Shown: positions 1 through 7,800 of the stretch, piece by piece
Layout: the number at the start of each line of letters is the position of its first letter
How positions within the stretch are numbered: the stretch's first letter is position 1
Assembly: GCA_045802605.1 (NCBI GenBank)
Contig: JBJMQS010000006.1
Coordinates: 1-27,154 of the forward strand
Reading direction: 5' to 3'
From: JBJMQS01 sp045802605
GTDB lineage: Bacteria > Planctomycetota > Planctomycetia > Gemmatales > Gemmataceae
DNA: 27,154 nt
Notes under the pieces: generated by a model
Database searches by the model: none
What the model was told of the DNA's origin: nothing
What the model saw: the letters and a program-made list of their open reading frames with translations, nothing else
Made by a program: the position numbers and the translations under genes

Positions 1-15
1 CGAAGACCGATGAAT

Positions 16-91
16 ATTGAACCGCGGAGAACGCAGAGCGCGCTGAGAAAACCGGTTTTCTCAGCGCTCTCTGCGTTCTCCGCGGTTCAAT
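16..91. repeat. 76-bp near-perfect palindrome upstream of ybdK-like gene
   Basis: Positions 16-38 are the exact reverse complement of 69-91 (23 bp). Positions 41-66 form a perfect 26-bp palindrome of two 13-base arms (CGCTGAGAAAACC and its complement) with no loop. Counting the whole structure as two 38-base arms, only one pair (39 with 68) fails to match. It ends about 40 bp before the start of the carboxylate-amine ligase gene. It could be a terminator for a gene left of the window, a cruciform-forming intergenic repeat of REP type, or a MITE-like relic. No other copy occurs in this window. The palindrome is seen directly; its role is not known. Confidence 0.9.
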
Positions 92-131
92 CTGTATTCT
101 AGATTTCACCTTCTCCATTCGGGCCAAAGCC

Positions 132-1241
132 ATGAAGCCCCCGTCACTGACCATCGGCATCGAAGAAGAATATCAGATCATCGACCCGCGCACTCGGGAG
201 CTCAAGTCGTACATCACGCAGTTTCTCGAACAGGGCAAGATGTTCCTGCGGGAACAGGTCAAAGCCGAGTTGCATCAATCGATGGTCGAGGTGGGCACCG
301 AGGTTTGCAAGTCGCCGGCCGAGGCGAAGCAGGAAATCATTCGCCTCCGCGGCGACATCATCAAGCTGGCCGAGCGCAATGGCCTGGTCATCGCGGCGGC
401 CGGCACACATCCGTTTTCGTCATGGATCACGCAAGAGATCACGCCGTTTGAGCGCTACATCGGCGTCAAGCAGGACATGCAGGACCTGGCCCAGCAGCTC
501 CTGATTTTCGGGACGCACGTGCACATCGGCATCGAGGATCGCGATTTCCTGATCGATGCCATGAACGTGGCCCGGTACTTCATGCCGCACGTGCTTTGCC
601 TGGCCGCGAGTTCGCCGTTCTGGGAAGGTCGGAACACGGGGCTCAATTCGTATCGCAGCATCATCTTCCGCAGCTTCCCGCGTTCGGGCATTCCGCCGGT
701 GTTCAATTCGTGGAGTGAACTGACGAGCCTCGTGGATACGCTCGTGCAGACAAACTGCATCCCCGACGGCACCAAGCTCTGGTGGGACGTCCGGCCCAAC
801 TGGCGATATCCAACGCTCGAGTTTCGCATCTGCGATGTGTGCACCCGCGTGGACGAGGCGATTTGCGTGGCCGCGATCTTCCAGGCGATCATCGCCAAGC
901 TATGGAAGCTCCGCCGCGACAATATTACGTTCCGCGTTTACCCCACCGCGCTCATCGAAGAAAACAAATGGCGGGCGGTACGCTATGGCCTCGACGGCAA
1001 GCTCATGGACCTTGGCAAGCAAGAGGAACTGAGTGCCCGGTCGCTCGTCAAAGAGCTGATCCAGTCATTCTTGGTTGACGTCGTGGATGAGCTCGGCACC
1101 GCAAACGAGATCAATTACGCCTTCAAGATTCTCGAAGAAGGCAACAGTGCCGATCGGCAAAAGCAGGTGTACGAGAAGACTCGCGATCTGCGAGCGGTGG
1201 TGGACCATCTGGTGAAGGAAACGCGGGACGGGGTGGTGTAA
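132..1241 (+). CDS. YbdK-type carboxylate-amine ligase (glutamate-cysteine ligase family 2)
   Basis: A 369-residue protein of the GCS2 family, whose members join a carboxylate to an amine using ATP. YbdK of E. coli has weak gamma-glutamylcysteine ligase activity, but the true substrate of most members is unknown. Family motifs visible are GIEEEYQ (residues 9-15), which opens the ATP/metal site, GTHP (91-94), GTHVHIG (127-133), the SSPFWEG...TGLNSYR stretch (160-174), and WWDVRPN...PTLEFRICD around 220-235. Length is normal for the family and the ORF is intact. The start at 132 places the conserved GIEEEY within ten residues of the N-terminus, as expected, although no clear Shine-Dalgarno sequence precedes it. 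It stands alone on its strand and converges on the DUF885 gene. Family assignment is firm; the exact substrate is not predictable. Confidence 0.93.
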   Translation: MKPPSLTIGIEEEYQIIDPRTRELKSYITQFLEQGKMFLREQVKAELHQSMVEVGTEVCKSPAEAKQEIIRLRGDIIKLAERNGLVIAAAGTHPFSSWITQEITPFERYIGVKQDMQDLAQQLLIFGTHVHIGIEDRDFLIDAMNVARYFMPHVLCLAASSPFWEGRNTGLNSYRSIIFRSFPRSGIPPVFNSWSELTSLVDTLVQTNCIPDGTKLWWDVRPNWRYPTLEFRICDVCTRVDEAICVAAIFQAIIAKLWKLRRDNITFRVYPTALIEENKWRAVRYGLDGKLMDLGKQEELSARSLVKELIQSFLVDVVDELGTANEINYAFKILEEGNSADRQKQVYEKTRDLRAVVDHLVKETRDGVV

Positions 1242-1243
1242 TC

Positions 1244-1307
1244 GGTTAGCCGCGACGCGATAGCGCAGCGCGCTCGGCTGCGCAAAGCGTTCGCCTCGCG
1301 GCTAACC
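1244..1307. terminator. Nested inverted repeat between convergent genes (candidate bidirectional terminator / REP-like element)
   Basis: The outer arms GGTTAGCCGCGA (1244-1255) and TCGCGGCTAACC (1296-1307) are perfect 12-bp complements. Inside them GCGCAGC (1263-1269) and GCTGCGC (1277-1283) form a second 7-bp stem. The element fills the gap between the stop of the ligase gene (1241) and the stop of the oppositely oriented DUF885 gene (1310), the usual place for a two-way terminator. There is no clean T-tract on either side, so a REP-like repeat that also blocks read-through is equally possible. Confidence 0.6.
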
Positions 1308-1309
1308 AG

Positions 1310-3031
1310 TTAGAGGGATGGGCCCGCGTCGTTACCCAGGAAGATTTTGCGCATCAATTTGGCGGGGATGCCGCCTTGCTTTACGAACTCGTTGTGAAAT
1401 AACTCGAGGTTGAAGTCCGCGCCTTTGAGCCGGCGGACGTCTTCGCGCAGCTTGTAAATCTGCAGCTTGCCGAGCGTGTAATAGAGATACGTCGGGTTGT
1501 AGGTGCCGCGGCGGGCTTCCTGGAATGCGGTTTCGCCTTCGATGAAACCTTGCTCCATGAAGAACTTTTTACCTTCCTCAACCGTCATGCCTTGAGTGTG
1601 CAGCTTGATGCCGACGATGTAGCGGCAATCGCGCAAGAGCGCTTCCGACAATTGCGCCAGTTTCACTTTCGGGTCGCCGCCGCCGTAGCTTTCATCGAGC
1701 ATCATCTGTTCGCAGTAGTGGGCCCAGCCTTCGACGTTGGTGCCGCAGGTGTACAGCTTGCGCACCTTGGTCGGATATTGCTTGGCGTAAAGGAATTGGA
1801 TGTAGTGGCCGGGGTAGGCCTCGTGAATGGAGATCACTTCGAGCCCGGTCAGATTGAATTGGGCCATGTGCTCGGCCTTGCGCTGCTTGTCCCACTCCTT
1901 TTCGGGCGGCGTGACGTAGTAGAAGGCCTCGGTCGCTTTGGTCTCGAACGCACCGGGCGTGTCCATCGAAGCAAACCCACCGGTGCGCTGAAAGGCCGGC
2001 GTTTCGAGGACCGTTGGTCGAACCTCGGATGGAATCGTGACGACGTGCTTTTCGACGATGAATTGTCGGATGCGTTCGAGCACGCCGCGGGTCGCGGGTA
2101 CCAAATCATCCGGCGATGGATGGTTGAGGCTCAACTCCTTGAGCACGTCGGCCGGCGTTTTGTTCGGAGCGATCTTGGCCGCGGTGGCGATGAAGTCGGC
2201 TTTGTCTTTGGCGAGGTTGGCTTCGCCGATGGCGAGCAACTTATCGAGCGGGATGTCGAGCATCTCTTCGTATTGCAGCTTCTTGAGGAACGCGTCGGAC
2301 CCGATGCTGTAGTTGCCCTTGGCCTGTGGCAGCATCTCATCTTTGATCCAGGTTTGAGCGGACTCCATGGCCGCGAGAGCCGCCTTGTTGGCGCGATGAA
2401 AATCTTCGAGGAGCTTGTGATCGCTGCCCGCGGCAGTCTTGGCCCAGTCGGGCAGCGTATCGCGGAAGAAGCCGATGGAGCCATGCACGACAATCACACC
2501 AAGGTCCGCGAACTCGCGGGGCGGGTTCTTCACGTTGTGCTTCATGGATTGCATGAGCGAGGGCGTCTCACGCAGCCGGCCAATCACCGAACGTAGCCGC
2601 TCCGGCGGTGAGGCGAAGTTGCGCTTCATGAGGTTGTCGATCGCGCCTGCGGGATTGCCGAGATAGGTCACTGGATTGCGACGCCAATCACGGACAGTTT
2701 CGTTTTCCAAAAGCTCGGCCTTCAATGCGTGGTCGAGGAGCTCGGCATCCATTGCATCGCTCGCCGAGAGTTTGCCTTCGCGGAGCTTGGCCAAGCGGTC
2801 CTGAAAAACGTGCAGTTCTTTGGCTCGCCGGACATGCGCTGTCTGCGAGAGGTCCGGCAACTTGTCGTCGAAGTTGTGGATGCCCGCGGCGGTGGCCTGG
2901 TTAGGATCCCAGGTGAAGAGGGCTTGGTAATAATCATCGACGAATTTAGCGACATTGTCATTGGCCGGCGCGGCCATAAGTGAGATGACAACGCATGAGC
3001 ATAAAGAAATGGCGATCAGCACGCGGGACAT
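1310..3031 (-). CDS. Secreted DUF885 family protein (putative zinc-dependent hydrolase)
   Basis: Starting at the ATG at 3031, this is a 573-residue protein with a typical signal peptide (MSRVLIAISLCSCVVISLMAA), so it probably acts outside the cytoplasm. The DUF885 signature HEAYPGH lies near residues 403-409 and is followed by EGWAHYCEQMM near 434-444. This His-Glu...His arrangement with a downstream Glu resembles a metallopeptidase zinc site, and distant relatives have been linked to peptidase activity, but no substrate can be named. An in-frame TTG at 3106 would add 25 residues before the signal peptide. The 3031 ATG is preferred because GGAAGGA lies five bases upstream and a promoter-like sequence lies between the two positions. 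It lies downstream of the kinase gene on the same strand, 98 bp away. Confidence 0.9.
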   Translation of the reverse strand: MSRVLIAISLCSCVVISLMAAPANDNVAKFVDDYYQALFTWDPNQATAAGIHNFDDKLPDLSQTAHVRRAKELHVFQDRLAKLREGKLSASDAMDAELLDHALKAELLENETVRDWRRNPVTYLGNPAGAIDNLMKRNFASPPERLRSVIGRLRETPSLMQSMKHNVKNPPREFADLGVIVVHGSIGFFRDTLPDWAKTAAGSDHKLLEDFHRANKAALAAMESAQTWIKDEMLPQAKGNYSIGSDAFLKKLQYEEMLDIPLDKLLAIGEANLAKDKADFIATAAKIAPNKTPADVLKELSLNHPSPDDLVPATRGVLERIRQFIVEKHVVTIPSEVRPTVLETPAFQRTGGFASMDTPGAFETKATEAFYYVTPPEKEWDKQRKAEHMAQFNLTGLEVISIHEAYPGHYIQFLYAKQYPTKVRKLYTCGTNVEGWAHYCEQMMLDESYGGGDPKVKLAQLSEALLRDCRYIVGIKLHTQGMTVEEGKKFFMEQGFIEGETAFQEARRGTYNPTYLYYTLGKLQIYKLREDVRRLKGADFNLELFHNEFVKQGGIPAKLMRKIFLGNDAGPSL

Positions 3032-3068
3032 GGCAGTCCTTCCCCACAACGAATAACGATCTTGGGAG

Positions 3069-3097
3069 ATTGTAGGTGTGACGCGAGGTGAGACCAA
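3069..3097 (-). promoter_or_regulatory. Candidate sigma-70-like promoter for the DUF885 gene
   Basis: Read on the minus strand, TTGGTC (3097-3092) is followed after 17 bases by TACAAT (3074-3069), close to the -35/-10 consensus. The -10 box lies 37 bases before the chosen ATG at 3031, leaving a short leader that contains the GGAAGGA ribosome binding site. This suggests the gene is not solely dependent on read-through from the kinase gene. The match is by eye only. Confidence 0.4.
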
Positions 3098-3129
3098 AGT
3101 TAACAATTGAGGCGGAGAGTTGACTTGAT

Positions 3130-4584
3130 CTATTTCCCGCGCAACCAGCCGAAGAGGCCTTTTTTCTTCGCAGGCGTTTCCGGTTTCTGGACCGGAATGG
3201 ATTTGGGTCCCGCGGCGGGGTCGCGGAAGTCGTCGGAGAGGCCGTGCGCTTGCGAGTGCACCGCAATGTCTACGTCGATCAACGCATCGCGAAGCTCATC
3301 GTAAGTGCGGAATCGTTCGCCCGGATTCTTTGCCATCATGCGAACGATGAGGTCCGATACGCATTGGGCGAATTCGGGCATCAATTCACTGGGCGGCTTG
3401 AGCGGCTGCCGAGCGTGCTTCATCAGCACTTCCAACGGCGATCGACCGGTGAAAGGCAGTTGGCCGGTCACCATGTGATAAAACGTGGCGCCGAGCGAGT
3501 AAATATCGGAGCGATGATCAATGGTGCCCGGGCCACCGGCTTGTTCGGGGGCCAAGTACGCCACGGTGCCGGCCATAGCGTTCGGGCTGCCAGCGTGTGG
3601 CGCGAGATGGCCCAGTTCGCGGTGACGATCGGCCACGACGGCCAAGCCTAGGTCAGCGATCTTCGCGTTTTCATCTTTGCCGAGCAGGATGTTCGCGGGC
3701 TTCACATCGCGGTGGACGATGCCATGCTGATAAGCCGCCTCCAGGCCGTCGATCACTTGCAGGATGACGCGAATGGCCAGGTCAAGGCGAACAAAGCCGC
3801 GCCTTTGAATCATCTCGGCTACGTTCGCCCCTTCGACATATTCCAGCACGATGTAAGGCGGCGATACCGTGTCGTCGAAATCCCACACCCGAACAATGTT
3901 AGTGTGATTCAAGCGTGCCAAGAGCATAGCTTCGGTGCGGAATTGGGCGGCCGCCCGCGATTCGCTGTTGAGCAGATCGGGGTGCAAGACCTTGATCGCA
4001 ACAGGGATGTTGAGCGTGCGATGGATGGCTCGGTACACGGTGCCGTAAGAGCCTTGGGCAAGCCGGCCCGTGATGAGGCAACGGCCGACGAGTTGCCCGT
4101 TCGCTAGCTCAGTGGCGGCCGGGGCGACGAGACGGCCCGATGAGCCTTTCTTTTCACCGTGAGGAACGACGAACGGCTTGCGAGTAGCGGGCGTTTCTGT
4201 GTGAAACGTGGAGATTGGTTCAGAGTGGGCCCGGGGAGATTCAGCCGGTGCCGCGGGTTTGACCGGCCCAATCATTTGCCGAAGCTTGGCTAGGCCGTCG
4301 GGGCGGAAAAGGTCGTCGCGGCCCGAGATGAGGAGGCTCTCGCCCCAGTTCATCGCCAAGACTTGCGGGGCGGCGGGGTCGAGAATCTCGACCCGCACCA
4401 GGAATTCAGCGAGTTTTTCTTCCGGCTTGGCCCGCGTGGTCCAAATGCCAACGAGCAAGTCGCGGTCAGATTCGCCAAATCCCTGCTCGTCAAGCACGCG
4501 GAGAATCCGCTCGTCGGCCCGACCAGTGGTCGGTGGCGCGGACGCCGGAGGTGGCATAACGGCTGACGGCATGAGGGGTCCCAT
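3130..4584 (-). CDS. Serine/threonine protein kinase, PknB-like, cytoplasmic
   Basis: A 484-residue protein with a Hanks-type kinase domain at about residues 167-437. Visible motifs are the glycine loop GRLAQGSYGTV (173-183), the ATP-binding Lys in VAIKV (K198), HRDVKPAN (291-298), DLG in place of DFG (311-313) and APEQ (345-348), so it should be catalytically active. The N-terminal 105 residues look helical and adaptor-like (from RADERILRVLDEQGF onward) and match no family I can name, followed by a Pro/Ala-rich linker. The C-terminus ends in a basic tail (KKKGLFGWLRGK) without the membrane segment and sensor domains of many bacterial kinases. It is transcribed divergently from the giant surface-protein gene with about 220 bp between probable start codons. 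Several Met codons (residues 1, 5, 10) leave the exact start uncertain. Target proteins are unknown. Confidence 0.93.
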   Translation of the reverse strand: MGPLMPSAVMPPPASAPPTTGRADERILRVLDEQGFGESDRDLLVGIWTTRAKPEEKLAEFLVRVEILDPAAPQVLAMNWGESLLISGRDDLFRPDGLAKLRQMIGPVKPAAPAESPRAHSEPISTFHTETPATRKPFVVPHGEKKGSSGRLVAPAATELANGQLVGRCLITGRLAQGSYGTVYRAIHRTLNIPVAIKVLHPDLLNSESRAAAQFRTEAMLLARLNHTNIVRVWDFDDTVSPPYIVLEYVEGANVAEMIQRRGFVRLDLAIRVILQVIDGLEAAYQHGIVHRDVKPANILLGKDENAKIADLGLAVVADRHRELGHLAPHAGSPNAMAGTVAYLAPEQAGGPGTIDHRSDIYSLGATFYHMVTGQLPFTGRSPLEVLMKHARQPLKPPSELMPEFAQCVSDLIVRMMAKNPGERFRTYDELRDALIDVDIAVHSQAHGLSDDFRDPAAGPKSIPVQKPETPAKKKGLFGWLRGK

Positions 4585-4631
4585 TCAGCGCGCGGGCCAG
4601 GCGAGTCACACACATGCGCTGAACAAGCATA

Positions 4632-4701
4632 GGTCAAAAAAATGTCGAGTGCCGAATCATAGGCGTTTCGCGGCACTCGCCAAGGGCCCCTTTGTTTGAC
4701 C
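4632..4701. promoter_or_regulatory. Divergent intergenic region with paired TTGACC boxes and an inverted repeat
   Basis: Between the kinase start (4584) and the probable giant-gene start (4803) there is a TTGACC on the minus strand (4637-4632) pointing to the kinase, and a TTGACC on the plus strand (4696-4701) pointing to the giant gene. Between them CGAGTGCCG (4646-4654) and CGGCACTCG (4671-4679) form a 9-bp inverted repeat with a 16-bp spacer, which could be an operator or hairpin. Neither -35-like box has a convincing -10 at normal spacing, so this is a weak promoter call. The inverted repeat itself is exact. Confidence 0.3.
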
Positions 4702-4802
4702 GAACCCCGTTTATGACCTAGGAATTGCTAGCTTTATCGCTTCATCTCCACCCCCCCGGCAGAGACGGTTCGCGACCGTCCGCCCCCGTATTGGCGACAT
4801 AC

Positions 4803-7800
4803 ATGATGAGCCGGGAGGATATTGTGGCCGTCGTTGAACGAGCTTTTGGTCGAAATCAATTCTGGCCGGACCGAACCGAAAACCGCATCGCTAAATTATT
4901 TCGTCGCCCGCGCAGCCGGCTGCGCCTCGAGCAATGCGAAGATCGAGCGCTGGCGAGCGCCAATCCCGTCGCTTCGATTTTCGATACGTCAACGCGCGCA
5001 TTAATGGCGCCGCCGCTCTTCGAACAACCCACCATCTCAATTCTTCCCGCCTCCAAGTCAATCGTCACCACGCGACACGAACTGGTGTTCATCGATTCAC
5101 GGGTGGCCGACTGGCGGGACCTCGTTCGCGATTTGCAGAATCAAACCAGCGAAGTTCGTCAGATCGATTTTGTAATGCTCTCGCCATCGCGGGATGGGAT
5201 TGGGCAAGTCAGCGAAGCGCTGGCGAAATATCGTGACCTCGACGCCGTGCATTTCGTCACTCATGGCAACTCAACCGGCGTGCAACTAGGTGCGACCTGG
5301 CTCGACCAGCAAACACTAGCCGCGCAGTCGCGCGACGTGGCCGGCTGGAGCGGCTCGCTCAAAGCCGACGCCGATCTGCTTTTTTACGGCTGCGATTTGG
5401 CGAGCGGCTCCGAAGGCCGCGTGCTGTTGGAGACCATTCACGCGCTGACGGGCGCCGATGTCGCGGCCAGCACCGACCTTACCGGCTCAGCGGCATTGGG
5501 CGGCAACTGGACATTCGAATTCACCGACGGCCTGGTGCAGACGCCGGTCGTGTTCAGCGCCGCAGTGCAACGAGGATGGAATGGCGTTCTGGGACATGTG
5601 TCGCAGTTCAACACGTGGTCGCCGACGGTCGCCGGCTCATGGCAAACCACGGACTTGAATGCTGCCTTCGGGGTGCCCGCAAACGCGGTCGTTGAAATTG
5701 CGATTTCCAACAGCGACTCAGGTACAGCGCAGACCGGCGGCGTGCGCGCCGTCGGTTCGTCATTAAACCGCTCGTTTTTGATCAATAAGGAGCAAGCGGG
5801 TCAAGAGTCTGTCGAATTGCTGGTCCAAGCAGATTCTAGTGGTCAAATCCAAACCTTCGCCAGCGATACGACACAAATCAGTTTCAAACTGTTGGGATAT
5901 TGGACCAATGGAGCGTATGTCGAAACCTCCGGCTCATTCACGGCGACTGCCGCGAACGCATGGCAATCACACGGTTTGAGCGCTTATGGGGTCGGCGCGA
6001 ATCAGGTTGCTGAAATAGTCATTACCAACAATAGCAACAACTCACCGCAAGCCGGCGTTCGCACGGAAGGGTCCAGCCTAAATCGAATCGTTGACCTTCG
6101 AAACCTGGATGGCGGATCGGGTCCCGGCACGATGACCATGCTGGTGAAAACCGGCAACACCGGCGCCGCCAACATCGAGGCTTACTCGGAACAAACGGCC
6201 AACGTGACTTTTAATGTGGTCGGGTACTGGAGCACGACACCCGGGAGCTACTTCGAAGCGTTCGCCAACATCGGCACGCCTTCGATCAACTCGACGTGGC
6301 AATCCAAAAACCTCAGCGCGTATGGGGTGCCCGCGAATGCTGTCGTTGACATCACATTCACCAACGAGGAAACAAATAACTCAAATTCGGGCGGCATCCG
6401 GAACCTCGGTTCCAGTGACAATCGCCTCCTCAACCTGAATCCATTCGGCTCCGGTGCGACCGGCGGTCCCGACAACGCGCGAATGTTTGCCACAGTCACT
6501 AACAATTCGAACTCCACAATCGAGTGGTATCACGACAACATATCGGCGGCGAATTTTTATTTGACCGGATATTTTCTTACGGATAACGCGCCGGTCCTTG
6601 ACCCGTCGAAATCTCCTGTCTTGACCGCCATCATCGAGGACGCCGGTGTACCCACGGGCGCGGTCGGGTCATTAATTTCGAGCCTCGTGGACTTCAGCGT
6701 CCCCGTTGGCCAAGTTGATAACGTGTCAGACGTCGATTCCGATGCGCTATTGGGCGTCGCGATCACGGCTGCCGACACGACGAATGGAAGTTGGTGGTAT
6801 ACCACTAACAAAGGAAGCAGTTGGAATGCTCTGGGCTCTGTCGCCGATAGTAGCGCCCGCCTATTGGCAGCAGATGCCAACACGCGAATTTACTTTCAGC
6901 CATCCTCCAATTACAATGGTTCGCTCCCAGCGGCGATTACCTTCCGTGCCTGGGATCAATTCCTGGGAACCAACGGCACCCTCGCGGACTCGTCAGTCAA
7001 CGGGGGGGCAACACCTTTCTCAACTGCAACCGACACGGCGAGTCTGGTAGTCATTTCGGTGAACGATGCTCCGTCGGGCACAAACAAAACTGTTACCGCG
7101 CTGGAAGACAACGCCTACATATTCGCTGCGAGTGAATTTGGCTTTTCCGATCCCAATGACAGCCCGGCGAACAACCTGTTGGCGATCAAGCTTACAAGCC
7201 TACCCGGCGCAGGAACTCTGACCGACAACGGCTTAGCCGTTGCCACAAATCAGTTCATATCGCTCGCGGACATCAATGCTGGATTGTTGAAGTTCATGCC
7301 GGGAGCGGACGGCAATGGAGCCGGCTACGCAAGCTTCACATTTGCAGTGCAAGACGATGGCGGGACTGCGAACGGCGGCGTGGACCTCGACCCGACACCT
7401 AACACGATCACGATCGACGTCACCTCGGTGAACGATGCGCCACCGGGAGCCGACAAGACCGTCACCACGCTGGAAGATACAGCGTATGCCTTCAAAGCCA
7501 GCGATTTTGGCTTCACGGATGCCAATGACAGCCCGGCGAACAAGCTTTTATCTGTGAAAATCACGGCATTGCCGGCCGTCGGCAATCTGACCGACAATGG
7601 CATTGCGGTAGCCAAGGATCAATTCATTCCGATCGCCGACATTAACGGCGGCTTGCTCAAATACACCCCCGGGGCCGACGCCAACGGGGCTGGATACGCC
7701 AGTCTCACATTCGCCGTTCAGGATGATGGCGGCACGGCGAACGGCGGCGTTGATCTCGATCCGACACCCAACACCATCACGGTCAATGTCACCTCGGTGA

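Noticed and set aside
1550..2596. Open frame of 348 codons on the plus strand
   Set aside because: Lies opposite the DUF885 gene, which has a signal peptide, a family motif and a good ribosome binding site. The plus-strand frame shows no family motif.
4725..4802. Extension of the giant protein to the TTG at 4725
   Set aside because: The 26 added residues look like translated non-coding sequence (HLHPPGRDGSRPSAP), and the TTG overlaps the most promoter-like part of the gap with no ribosome binding site at proper spacing.
5079..5597. Reading the DUF4347 domain as a proven protease
   Set aside because: Only a His-Gly and a Gly-Cys motif can be seen. Activity has not been shown by anything in the sequence, so it is kept as an inference.
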